From: Streptomyces lincolnensis
GTDB taxonomy: Bacteria > Actinomycetota > Actinomycetes > Streptomycetales > Streptomycetaceae
Direction of reading: 5' to 3'
NCBI RefSeq assembly: GCF_021173675.1
Contig: NZ_JAIHON010000010.1
Location: 1-64,000, forward strand
DNA length: 64,000 nt
A program made the position numbers and the translations under genes. Below the pieces are notes generated by a model, which worked only from the letters and a program-made list of their open reading frames with translations, was not told where the DNA came from and searched no databases. This document shows, piece by piece, positions 24,751 through 32,698 of this stretch (position 1 is the stretch's first letter; every line of letters starts with the position of its first letter).

Positions 24751-25968
24751 ATGACGTCGAGGAGCGCACGCATCGTCGTGGCCGGCGCCTCCATGGCCGG
24801 CCTGCGCGCGGCCGAGCAACTGCGGGCCGCCGGCTGGACCGGAGCCATCACCCTCGTCGGCGCCGAGCCGCACATGCCCTACAACCGGCCGCCCCTGTCG
24901 AAGGAGGTCCTGGCCGGCGAGGCCGCCTTCGACTCCCTCGCCTTCCGCCCGCGGGCGAGCGTGGCCGACGCGCAGTGGCGGCTGGGCACCAAGGTCGTCG
25001 CCGCGCGGCTCGCGGAGCACATCGTCGAGTTCGACGACGGTGAGGCGCTCTCGTACGACGGTCTGGTCGTCGCCACCGGAATGCGGCCCCGGCGCCTGCG
25101 CTGCCCCGGCCCCCTCGCGGGCCGGCACACGGTCCGCACGATTGACGACGCGCAGGGCCTGCGGCAGGCCCTGACCAGGCCCGGAACCCGGGTGGTCGTC
25201 GTCGGAGGCGGCTTCATCGGCTGCGAGGTCGCCGCCACCGCCGTCGCTCTGGGCGCCCGCGAGGTGACCGTGGTCGACCCACTGCCCCTGCCCATGATCG
25301 GCGCGCTGGGCGAGCTCCTCGCCGAGGCCCTGTTGACGCGCCACGAAGAACGCGGCGTGCGCTTCGCCCTCGGCACCGGCGTGACCGGCTTCACCGGCGA
25401 CGACCATGTCACCGGCGTCGCCCTCGGCGACGGCACCGTCCTGCCCGCCGACGTGGTGGTCGAGTCGGTCGGCTCGGCCGCCAACACCGAGTGGCTGGAC
25501 GGCAACGGCCTCGATCTGAGCGACGGCGTGCTCACCGACGAGCACCTGCGCGTCGGCGGCCGGCCCGACGTGGTGGTCGTCGGTGACGTGGCCCGTTTCC
25601 CCAACGCCCGCTACGACGGCGTACCGCGCCGGGTGGAGCACTGGTGCATCCCCACGGACACCGCCAAGCACGCCGCGAAGACCCTCGTCGCCCGGCTGAC
25701 CGGCACCGGCCACGCCCTGTCCCCGTTCGCGCCGCTGCCCACCTTCTGGAGCGACCAGCACGACTTCCGCCTGCAGTCCTTCGGGGCACCGGTGCTCGGC
25801 AAGGAGGACGTACGCGTACTGGAGGGCGACCTCGACGGTGACGTCGTCGTCGGCTACCACGCCGGTGGTCGGCTGACGGGTGTCGTCGCCCTGGGCGGGC
25901 AGGCCGCGGCGGCCGCCGCCTCCCGTTACCGCGCCGAACTGCTCAAGCAGCCCGCTCCCACCGCCTAA
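24751..25968 (+). CDS. FAD-dependent ferredoxin reductase
   Basis: 405-residue reductase of the putidaredoxin-reductase/AtdA5 type. The first dinucleotide motif is GASMAGLRAAEQL, then PYNRPPLSKEVL, then VVATGMRPRRL. The NAD motif is GGGFIGCEVAATA and the second FAD motif is VVVGDVARFPN. It reduces the ferredoxin encoded immediately upstream with NAD(P)H. It is the only reductase in the region and could serve both P450-ferredoxin pairs. Confidence 0.93.
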   Translation: MTSRSARIVVAGASMAGLRAAEQLRAAGWTGAITLVGAEPHMPYNRPPLSKEVLAGEAAFDSLAFRPRASVADAQWRLGTKVVAARLAEHIVEFDDGEALSYDGLVVATGMRPRRLRCPGPLAGRHTVRTIDDAQGLRQALTRPGTRVVVVGGGFIGCEVAATAVALGAREVTVVDPLPLPMIGALGELLAEALLTRHEERGVRFALGTGVTGFTGDDHVTGVALGDGTVLPADVVVESVGSAANTEWLDGNGLDLSDGVLTDEHLRVGGRPDVVVVGDVARFPNARYDGVPRRVEHWCIPTDTAKHAAKTLVARLTGTGHALSPFAPLPTFWSDQHDFRLQSFGAPVLGKEDVRVLEGDLDGDVVVGYHAGGRLTGVVALGGQAAAAAASRYRAELLKQPAPTA

Positions 25969-25982
25969 GGACCTCGCTGATC

Positions 25983-26798
25983 ATGACCACCGTCCGTGGA
26001 TTCCTCTCCCCCAAGACGGCGAGCGGAGCCTCGTCGCTGATTCCCTCACCGCCCTGGCGGTACTCCGGGGACCTGCTCACCGTCGAGTACCGCACCGACC
26101 CGGCACGCGTGCGTGAACTGCTTCCCGAGCCACTTCAGCTCGCCGACGAGGACCCGGGCGCGGTGGCGCTGATCTGGGCGGACTGGCAGTCCTGCTCGGC
26201 ATCCGGCGCGGAGCTGCTCGATCCCGTGCTCTCCCAGTACAAGGAGGCGTTCGCGGTCGTCCGCTGCAGGTACCGGGGGCAGACCTACTCGCGCTGCGTC
26301 TACATCTGGGTCGACAAGGACTTCGCCATCGCGCGCGGCCTGCACCAGGGCTACCCGAAGAAGCTCGGCTCGATCCACCAGACCCGCCCGCACCCGTACG
26401 GCCCCGCGCCGCGCATCGAGGCGGGGGCCCGTTTCGGGGCCACGCTCGCCGCCGCCGACCGGCGCCTGGCCCACACCGTGGTCACCCTGCGCGAGCCGTC
26501 GGAGACGAACGGCTTCGTCAACGCCCACCCGATGGCCCACCACCGCTGGCTGCCCTCCATCGAGAAGGGCAAGGGCCTCGCTCTCGACGAGCTGGTCGAG
26601 TCGGGCGCCGCGTCCTTCGAGGCGGGACCGGCCTGGCGCGGCGACGCCGAACTGGAGCTGTTCGAGGCACCCACCGAGGAACTGGCCCGCCTGGAGATCC
26701 GCGAGCCGATCGCCGCCTACTACCGCCAGGTCGGCGTCGTCTGGGACGGCGGCCGACTGCTGGAATCCGGCACCTCTGGCGCCTCCCGCGCCGAGTAG
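25983..26798 (+). CDS. Acetoacetate decarboxylase-family protein
   Basis: 271 residues of the ADC fold. The conserved HQGYPKKLGSIH contains the Lys-Lys pair that forms the Schiff base in acetoacetate decarboxylase. The N-terminal part has a beta-barrel pattern (YSGDLLTVEYRTDPARVREL). It could decarboxylate a 2- or 3-oxo acid or act as a hydratase/aldolase-like enzyme on the ring-cleavage product; many ADC-fold proteins in catabolic clusters have such divergent roles. It sits 15 bases after the reductase stop in the operon. Confidence 0.85.
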   Translation: MTTVRGFLSPKTASGASSLIPSPPWRYSGDLLTVEYRTDPARVRELLPEPLQLADEDPGAVALIWADWQSCSASGAELLDPVLSQYKEAFAVVRCRYRGQTYSRCVYIWVDKDFAIARGLHQGYPKKLGSIHQTRPHPYGPAPRIEAGARFGATLAAADRRLAHTVVTLREPSETNGFVNAHPMAHHRWLPSIEKGKGLALDELVESGAASFEAGPAWRGDAELELFEAPTEELARLEIREPIAAYYRQVGVVWDGGRLLESGTSGASRAE

Positions 26799-26817
26799 AC
26801 CCCGCCCCCTCGCGAGA

Positions 26818-26853
26818 CCGGAGGAACACAGCATGCCGGAGGAATACAGCATG
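26818..26853 (+). repeat. Tandem 18-base duplication carrying a ribosome site and an ATG
   Basis: Two copies of CCGGAGGAAyACAGCATG abut, differing only at one base (C in the first, T in the second). Each has its own GGAGGAA and ATG, in the same frame, so the dehydrogenase can start at 26833 or 26851 with six residues difference. Confidence 0.88.
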
Positions 26854-28314
26854 AGCGCACACACCCTCACCGTGGCCGGGGTCGCCGTCGACACCCGGCA
26901 CTGGATCGGCGGCGAACGCGTCGCCTCGCCACAGACCTTCCCGGACGTCTCACCCATCGACGGCGGCACGATCGGCGAGATCTCCCGGGGCACGGCCGGA
27001 GAGGCGGCCGCCGCCGTGGCCGCCGCGCAGGCCGCGTTCCCCGCCTGGGCCGCCACCTCCCGCACGGAACGCGCCCGCATCCTGCACGCCATCGCCGACG
27101 GGGTCGAGAAGCGGCTCGAAGAACTGGCGATCGTGGAGACCACCGACAACGGGGCGCTGCTGCGCTCGCACCGGCGCGGTGTCATGCCGCGCGTCGCGCA
27201 CAACTTCCGCTTCTTCGCGGACTGGCTGCTGAAGCTGGAGCACGAGGACTTCGAGACGCGCGGTCACACCAACCACGTCAGCTGGGACCCGGCCGGCCCC
27301 TGCGTCCTGATCACCCCGTGGAACGCCCCGCTCATGCTGGCCACCTGGAAGGTGGCGCCGGCGCTGGCCGCGGGCAACACGGTCGTCCTCAAGCCCGCCG
27401 AGTGGTCGCCGCTGACCGCCTCCCTGCTGGCCGACATCGCCGCCGAGGCCGGGCTCCCGGCAGGTGTCCTCAACGTCGTCCAGGGCTACGGCGCCGAAAT
27501 CGGCGACGCGCTCACCTCCCACCCCGACGTGCGCCGGATCAGCTTCACCGGCTCGGTGCCCACGGCCCAGCGCATCGCGGAGTCGGCCGCCGCGAACCTC
27601 ACCCCCCTGAGCCTCGAACTGGGCGGCAAATCACCGCTGTTGGTGTTCGCCGACGCCGACCTGGACCTGGCCGTCGACCTCGCCGTGGAGCAGTACGACA
27701 ACGCCGGGCAGGTGTGCCTGGCGGGCACCCGGCTGCTGGTCGAGGAGACGGTCGCCGAGGAGTTCACACGCCGGTTCGCCGAGAAGGCGAGCGCACTGAA
27801 GCAGGGCGATCCGCGAGCCGAGGCCACCGACATCGGGCCCACCATCCACCCCCGCCAGCTGGAGAAGATCGACGGGTTCGTGCGGCGGGCCGTGGCGGCC
27901 GGGGCCCGTGCCGTCATCGGCGGCCACCGCAAGGACGGCCAGTACTACGCGCCGACCCTGCTCACCGATGTCGCCCAGGACTCCGAGATCGTCCAGGAGG
28001 AGGTCTTCGGGCCGGTCCTGACGCTGCAGACCTTCACCGACGAGGAGGAGGCCGTCCGGCTCGCCAACGACACCCGCTTCGGGCTCGCCGCCACCCTCGC
28101 CACCGGCGACCCCGAACGCGCCGAACGCGTCACCGCACGCCTGGTCGCGGGCACAGTCTGGGTCAACTGCTTCTTCGTACGGGACCTTCGGGCGCCCTTC
28201 GGCGGCTCCCGCCTCTCCGGCGTGGGCCGCGAGGGCGGCACCTGGAGCTTCGACTTCTACTGCGACCTGAGGAACACCGTGACCGCACCGAACGGATGGA
28301 CCAACCATGGGTGA
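26851..28314 (+). CDS. hpaE: Aldehyde dehydrogenase, HpaE-like (5-carboxymethyl-2-hydroxymuconate semialdehyde type)
   Basis: 487-residue NAD-dependent aldehyde dehydrogenase. N-terminal HWIGGERV, the cofactor region ITPWNAPLMLATWK, KPAEWSP, FTGSVPTAQRI, general base in LELGGKSP, catalytic Cys in AGQVCLAGTR, and EEVFGPVL are all present. HpaE oxidises the semialdehyde made by extradiol cleavage of homoprotocatechuate. The next two genes are an extradiol dioxygenase and an FAH-family enzyme, which supports that role. The stop overlaps the next ATG. Other muconic semialdehydes are possible substrates. Confidence 0.85.
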   Translation: MSAHTLTVAGVAVDTRHWIGGERVASPQTFPDVSPIDGGTIGEISRGTAGEAAAAVAAAQAAFPAWAATSRTERARILHAIADGVEKRLEELAIVETTDNGALLRSHRRGVMPRVAHNFRFFADWLLKLEHEDFETRGHTNHVSWDPAGPCVLITPWNAPLMLATWKVAPALAAGNTVVLKPAEWSPLTASLLADIAAEAGLPAGVLNVVQGYGAEIGDALTSHPDVRRISFTGSVPTAQRIAESAAANLTPLSLELGGKSPLLVFADADLDLAVDLAVEQYDNAGQVCLAGTRLLVEETVAEEFTRRFAEKASALKQGDPRAEATDIGPTIHPRQLEKIDGFVRRAVAAGARAVIGGHRKDGQYYAPTLLTDVAQDSEIVQEEVFGPVLTLQTFTDEEEAVRLANDTRFGLAATLATGDPERAERVTARLVAGTVWVNCFFVRDLRAPFGGSRLSGVGREGGTWSFDFYCDLRNTVTAPNGWTNHG

Positions 28315-29239
28315 GATCGTCGGGGCGGGCCTCCTCGCCCACGTCCCCACCATCGTGCTGCCCGAGGCCGACCGGCTGGAGCTCAACGAAGGCAAGGAGA
28401 TCACCCTCGTCACGGGCCTCCAGCAACTCCGCAGGGACGTCTTCGAACGCGATGCCGCCAACGAATACGACACCGTCGTGGTCCTCGACTCGCACTGGGC
28501 GACCACCGTCGAGTTCGTCGTCACCGCGCAGGCGCGCCGCGCCGGACTGTTCACCTCCGAGGAACTGCCGCGCGGCATGTGCCGGATGCCGTACGACTTC
28601 CCCGGAGATCCCGAACTGGCCCAGAACATCGAGAAGTTCGCCGACAAGCACGGCACCTGGATCACCGCGATCGACGACGAGTACCTGCCGATCTACTACG
28701 CCACCCTCAACCTGTGGAAGTTCCTCGGCGAGGGACTGCCCGACAAGCGGTGGATGACCATCGGGGTCTGCCAGACCGGCGACATGGAGGACCACCTGCG
28801 GCTCGGCCGCGCCCTGGCGGACGGCATCGCCGCCACCCCGGGAAGGCGCGTGCTGCTGATCGCCTCCGGCGCCCTCTCGCACACCTTCTGGCCGCTGCGC
28901 GAACTGCGCGACCACGAGGCCAGCGACCCGGTGCACATCTTCACGCCCGAGGCCCGCGCGGCGGACGTCGAACGCATCGCCTGGTTCCAGCAGGGCCGTC
29001 ACGACCAGGTCCTCGACACCATGGACGCGTTCTGGAAGCACAAGCCCGAGGCGAAGTTCTTCCACTACCTGATGATGGCCGGCGCCCTGGGGGAGCGGCG
29101 CTGCGTCGCCAGGGCCCGTCAGTACGGCGCGTACGAGAACTCGATCGGCACCGGCCAGGTGCACCTGTGGTTCGACCGCCCCGAGGGCGGCTGGACCGGC
29201 AGCCCGACCACGACCTCCCCGGAGACCGCCCATGCCTGA
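28307..29239 (+). CDS. hpaD: Class III extradiol ring-cleavage dioxygenase (HpaD/LigB-like)
   Basis: 310-residue non-haem iron dioxygenase. Candidate ligands are His12 (LLAHVPT), His63 (LDSHWATT) and Glu277 (YGAYENSI). The catalytic acid-base His is in ASGALSHTFWP (His192). The C-terminal YENSIGTGQVHLWF is typical of catechol 2,3-dioxygenases of the homoprotocatechuate branch. It opens a catechol ring next to the hydroxyl pair to give a muconic semialdehyde for the preceding dehydrogenase. It overlaps both neighbours by eight bases, indicating tight coupling. Exact catechol unknown. Confidence 0.87.
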   Translation: MGEIVGAGLLAHVPTIVLPEADRLELNEGKEITLVTGLQQLRRDVFERDAANEYDTVVVLDSHWATTVEFVVTAQARRAGLFTSEELPRGMCRMPYDFPGDPELAQNIEKFADKHGTWITAIDDEYLPIYYATLNLWKFLGEGLPDKRWMTIGVCQTGDMEDHLRLGRALADGIAATPGRRVLLIASGALSHTFWPLRELRDHEASDPVHIFTPEARAADVERIAWFQQGRHDQVLDTMDAFWKHKPEAKFFHYLMMAGALGERRCVARARQYGAYENSIGTGQVHLWFDRPEGGWTGSPTTTSPETAHA

Positions 29240-30077
29240 GTACCGCCGCATCCTCCTGGACGGCGCCGCCGTCCAGGTCACCGTCGACGGGGACGAACTC
29301 GTCGCCGGCGACGGCCGCCGCGTCAAGACCGGGGAAGCGCAGCACCTGCCCCCGGTCGTCCCCTCCAAGGTGATCGCGGTCCATCTCAACCACCGCAGCC
29401 GTGTCGACGAGTTCCGCATCGACCTCCCCGGCACGCCCACCTACTTCCACAAGCCGACCTCGGCCCTCAACTCCCACCGGGGCGCCGTCGTCCGCCCCGA
29501 GGGCTGCAAGTGGCTCAACTACGAGGGCGAGGTCGCCATCGTCATCGGCAGGACCGCCCGCAACATCTCCCCGGCCGAAGCGGGCGAGTACATCGCCGGC
29601 TACACCATCGCCAACGACTACGGCCTGCACGACTTCCGCGACACCGACGCCGGCTCCATGCTCCGGGTCAAGGGCTCCGACACGCTGTGCCCGCTCGGCC
29701 CCGGCCTGGTCACCGACTGGAACTTCAACGGCAAGAGCCTGCGCACCTACGTCAATGGAAAGGTGGTCCAGGACGGTTCGACCGACGAGATGAAGTGGGA
29801 CATGCACTATCTCGTCGCCGACATCGCCCGCACCATCACCCTCTACCCGGGCGACGTCCTGCTGTCCGGCACCCCCGCCAACTCCCGCCCCGTACAGCCG
29901 GGTGACGTCGTGGAGGTGGAGGTCGAGGGCCTCGGCCGGCTCACCAACCACATCGTCACCGGGCCCACCCCCGTCCGCACCGACGTCGGCGCCCAGCCCA
30001 CCGAGTCGGAGGAGGTGCTGTCCACCGCGCTCGGCGGCGACTGGGAGTTCCGCGGCATCCGCCCGCCCAGGCGCTGA
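29232..30077 (+). CDS. Fumarylacetoacetase-family hydrolase/isomerase (HpaG-like)
   Basis: 281 residues with the FAH beta-barrel: VPSKVIAVHLNHRSRVDEF, TYFHKPTSALNSH, the metal-site block YEGEVAIVIGR, then NDYGLHDFRDTD, VKGSDTLCPLGPGLV and LLSGTPANSRPVQPGD. It fits the decarboxylase/isomerase (HpaG) or 2-oxohepta-4-ene hydratase step after ring opening and semialdehyde oxidation. It is the last gene of the operon before the regulator. It may instead be an acylpyruvase; specificity is not readable. Confidence 0.88.
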   Translation: MPEYRRILLDGAAVQVTVDGDELVAGDGRRVKTGEAQHLPPVVPSKVIAVHLNHRSRVDEFRIDLPGTPTYFHKPTSALNSHRGAVVRPEGCKWLNYEGEVAIVIGRTARNISPAEAGEYIAGYTIANDYGLHDFRDTDAGSMLRVKGSDTLCPLGPGLVTDWNFNGKSLRTYVNGKVVQDGSTDEMKWDMHYLVADIARTITLYPGDVLLSGTPANSRPVQPGDVVEVEVEGLGRLTNHIVTGPTPVRTDVGAQPTESEEVLSTALGGDWEFRGIRPPRR

Positions 30078-30125
30078 CGCCCTGGGGCGGTCTGCCGTTC
30101 CCGACCTGCGGGTAGGGTCGCGTTC

Positions 30126-30728
30126 ATGAGCGATTCCTCCCAGAAGCCCCCCGCCGGGCCCCGCAAGCGCGTGGACTACGGGACCGGCCGCGAGGCCCTG
30201 CTCAACGCCGCCGTGCGCGTGGTGGCCCGAGGAGGGCTGCGCAAGCTCACCTATCGCGCCGTCGCGGAGGAGGCGGGTGTCACGCACGGGCTCGTGGTGC
30301 ACCACTTCGGTTCGCGGGACGCGCTGATCGAGGCGGCCCTCGAACATGCCGTGCGCACCAGCGCGAGTACCAGCTCCCTGGAACCCGGCACGGGCGACAT
30401 CGCGGACTTCGCGGCGGGACTGGCGGACATGGTCACCCGCGAGCCGGCCATGCAGACGTTCCAGTACGAGCTGATGCTCGAGTCCCGGCGCAGGCCCGAA
30501 CTGCTGCCGCAGATCCGCGCGCTGTACGACGAGTACTTCCAGGCCACGGAGCGGGAGCTGTCCCGCAGCCTGCCCGAGGGCACCAGCCCGGCCCTGACCC
30601 GGCTCGTCTTCGCCGCTCTGGAGGGTCTCGTCCTGCACCAGTTGGTCCTCGACGAGCCGGACGTCACCGAGGCCGCGCTGAAGGAGCTGCGGTCACTGCT
30701 GAGCCGGGAGCGTGGCAGCGCGGAGTAG
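30126..30728 (+). CDS. TetR-family regulator, likely controller of the catabolic regulon
   Basis: 200 residues. The helix-turn-helix is AVAEEAGVTHGLVVHHFGSRDALIEAA, the variant common in actinobacterial catabolic regulators. The C-terminal domain is TetR_C-like, rich in Leu and Glu. It stands alone between the meta-cleavage operon and the second P450, both of which have ATCC-N4-GGAT palindromes at their promoters; it is the best candidate to bind them. A closely similar helix-turn-helix fragment is stranded at 35702. Confidence 0.9.
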   Translation: MSDSSQKPPAGPRKRVDYGTGREALLNAAVRVVARGGLRKLTYRAVAEEAGVTHGLVVHHFGSRDALIEAALEHAVRTSASTSSLEPGTGDIADFAAGLADMVTREPAMQTFQYELMLESRRRPELLPQIRALYDEYFQATERELSRSLPEGTSPALTRLVFAALEGLVLHQLVLDEPDVTEAALKELRSLLSRERGSAE

Positions 30729-30770
30729 TCGCCCATGTGGTGGTCCCCGCCGTAACGGCATGTCAGGAAC

Positions 30771-30799
30771 GAGTCCCCGTCGCACGGCGTCGGGGACTC
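30771..30799 (+). terminator. Hairpin terminator after the TetR gene
   Basis: GAGTCCCCG and CGGGGACTC form a nine-base stem around an 11-base loop, followed by a short T-rich stretch. It separates the regulator from the second P450 transcript. Confidence 0.6.
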
Positions 30800-30844
30800 A
30801 TCCGTTTCCGGGGCGCGAAGAGTCGATTACGTCGGCGCGAAGTG

Positions 30845-30872
30845 TTGACGAAATTATCCGAGTGGATAATTC
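30845..30872 (+). promoter_or_regulatory. Promoter with embedded operator type B for the second P450
   Basis: TTGACG and TAATTC are 16 bases apart. The spacer and -10 hold AATTATCC - GAGT - GGATAATT (30852-30871), a perfect eight-base-arm palindrome sharing the ATCC-N4-GGAT core with 24479. Binding here would block RNA polymerase directly. Confidence 0.7.
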
Positions 30873-30929
30873 TCGGTGGTGCAGGACCACTGTCGTCCTC
30901 CCTCTTCCACTCCCGAGGAGTGCCACGAC

Positions 30930-32126
30930 ATGACCGTCACCACCGCCGGACCCCCGTCCGTCCCCGAGGACCTGCTGCCCTTCCGCGACCCCGGCTTCCG
31001 TGCGGACCCGTACCCGTACTACGCGCGGCTGCGCCGGGAGCACCCCGTCTACCGGCACCCGGTCGGCCTGTACGTCGTCTCCCGCTACCAGGACGTCGCC
31101 CGGCTGATCCGCAACCCCACCCTCAGCGTGCAGCAGCTCGACTTCGGGCCGGCCGCCCCGATCCACCACACCCTGCTCGGCAAGGACGCCCCCGACCACA
31201 CGCGGCTGCGGCGGATCACCAACCGCTGGTTCACGCCCAAGGCCGTCGAGGAGTGGTCCAAGGTGATGCGCGGCTGCGTGGAGGCCGTGCTCGACGAGGT
31301 CGAGAAGGGCGACGGCACCCTGGACGCGGCCGGCGGTCTCTCCCTGAAGTGCACCTTCGAGACGACCTGTCACATCTTCGGCATCGAGCCGACCGAGATG
31401 GACGCCGTCCAACGCAAGACCTACGAGATCGGGCTGAGCCTCGGCCCCGGTGGCGACGACGAGGAGGCCCGCGCCACCACGGAGGCGTTCGCCTGGTTCG
31501 CCGAGCACATCCGCCGGCTGGTGGCCGACAAGCGGGCCCACCCCGGCGAGGGGCTGATCGACGCCTTCATCGCCGCGCAGGACGAGGGCAGGATGACCGA
31601 GGAAGAGGTCGTCTACACCGTCTTCCTGTTCTTCGCCGTGGGCCACCTCGACGTCAAACACCTGATCAACCACGGCATCCGGCTGATGACACGCCGGCCC
31701 GACCTGTTCGCCGCCTACCGGGACGAGCCGGAGGCACGGCCGGGCATCATCAACGAGATCCTGCGGATCGACACGCCCGAGTCCATGGTGGTGCGCCTGA
31801 CCACGCAGGACACGGTCGTCGGCGACACCACCGTGCCGGCCGGAGAACCGCTGGCCCTGCTCATCGCCTCCGCCAACCGCGACCCCGAGGTGTTCGCCGA
31901 CCCCGACACCTTCGACCACACCCGCCCGCTAGCCGCCGGCCAGCACCTGGCCTTCGGCTCCGGCATGCACGGCTGCGCCGGCCAGGTCCTGGCCCGCGCC
32001 GAGGCCGACATCGTCTTCAGCTCGATCGTCAACCGGTTCTCCGGTGTCGAGCCGGCCGGCGAGCCCGCCTACGCGCACACCGAGTTCCTGCGCACCATCA
32101 CCCACCTCCCCGTCCGCTTTCACTGA
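30930..32126 (+). CDS. Cytochrome P450 with atypical I-helix
   Basis: 398-residue P450. The haem loop FGSGMHGCAG with the Cys ligand and the K-helix INEILRID are normal. The I-helix reads FFAVGHLDVKHL where most P450s have AGxET, so both the acid and the conserved Thr used to protonate bound oxygen are gone, replaced around Leu-Asp-Val. Such P450s may use substrate groups for proton delivery, use peroxide, or do reductive or demethylation chemistry. AGGAG lies nine bases before the ATG. A dedicated ferredoxin gene follows after 25 bases. Confidence 0.88.
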   Translation: MTVTTAGPPSVPEDLLPFRDPGFRADPYPYYARLRREHPVYRHPVGLYVVSRYQDVARLIRNPTLSVQQLDFGPAAPIHHTLLGKDAPDHTRLRRITNRWFTPKAVEEWSKVMRGCVEAVLDEVEKGDGTLDAAGGLSLKCTFETTCHIFGIEPTEMDAVQRKTYEIGLSLGPGGDDEEARATTEAFAWFAEHIRRLVADKRAHPGEGLIDAFIAAQDEGRMTEEEVVYTVFLFFAVGHLDVKHLINHGIRLMTRRPDLFAAYRDEPEARPGIINEILRIDTPESMVVRLTTQDTVVGDTTVPAGEPLALLIASANRDPEVFADPDTFDHTRPLAAGQHLAFGSGMHGCAGQVLARAEADIVFSSIVNRFSGVEPAGEPAYAHTEFLRTITHLPVRFH

Positions 32127-32151
32127 CCCCCTCCGAGAGGCAGGAGCCGTC

Positions 32152-32364
32152 ATGCAGGTCGAAGTCGACCTCAAGAGGTGCCAGGACCACGGCCAGTGCG
32201 TGTACGCGGCCCCCGACCTGTTCGCGCTGGACGACGAGGGACGCCTGTCCCTGCGGTCGCGGGCGACCGACGTCTACGTGGCCGACGTGGACGAGGCAAG
32301 CGCGGAGGAGTTGCACGAGGCCGCCGAGGTCTGCCCGCTGCAGGCCATCACGGTGCACGAGTAG
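32152..32364 (+). CDS. [3Fe-4S]-type P450 ferredoxin, second copy
   Basis: 70-residue ferredoxin with CQDHGQC and CPLQAI, a paralogue of the one at 24560 with an eight-residue insertion in the middle. It supplies electrons to the P450 just upstream. GCAGGAG is well placed before the ATG. Its stop is followed within a few bases by the remnant of an unrelated NAD-binding protein. Confidence 0.92.
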   Translation: MQVEVDLKRCQDHGQCVYAAPDLFALDDEGRLSLRSRATDVYVADVDEASAEELHEAAEVCPLQAITVHE

Positions 32365-32369
32365 GCAAT

Positions 32370-32621
32370 CCGAGCTCGCGGCGTACCTGGCGGCCGCCGT
32401 CGATGCCGAGGCCGCCGACGCCGAGCGCGTCGACATCGGCTGGGACCGCCCGGTCGGCGTGCGCGAGATGGCCGACCTGATGGCCGGCCGGGCCGAAAGA
32501 AGATCAAGGTGTGGGCGTCCCCTCCGTCGTCATCCGCGCGGCAGGAGCCGTCGCCGGCCGCTTCAACCCGTTGGTCAAGGACATGGCCGCGATGTTCGGC
32601 CGGCTCGACACCGGCCGCCGC
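32370..32621 (+). pseudogene. NmrA-like NAD(P)-binding protein, frameshifted C-terminal remnant
   Basis: Frame 1 reads ELAAYLAAAVDAEA and RVDIGWDRPVGVREMADLMA; about 32.50 kb it shifts through KKIKVWA in a second frame to VPSVVIRAAGAVAGRF and FNPLVKDMAAMFGRLDTGR in a third. Together these match the C-terminal third of NmrA-type atypical SDRs. The Rossmann N-terminus is missing and at least two frameshifts are needed, so it is dead. Confidence 0.72.
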
Positions 32622-32698
32622 GACAGGCGCGATCGCGTCCTGACCGGGATCCGAGGTGACGCACGGCCAGGGGGATGCCGGATCGTGCCGCGCCCGCC

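Noticed and set aside
20648..32364. Complete 4-hydroxyphenylacetate pathway
   Set aside because: Only HpaE-, HpaD- and HpaG-like steps are visible; the hydroxylase, isomerase, hydratase and aldolase genes are not in the window, so the pathway name cannot be assigned outright.
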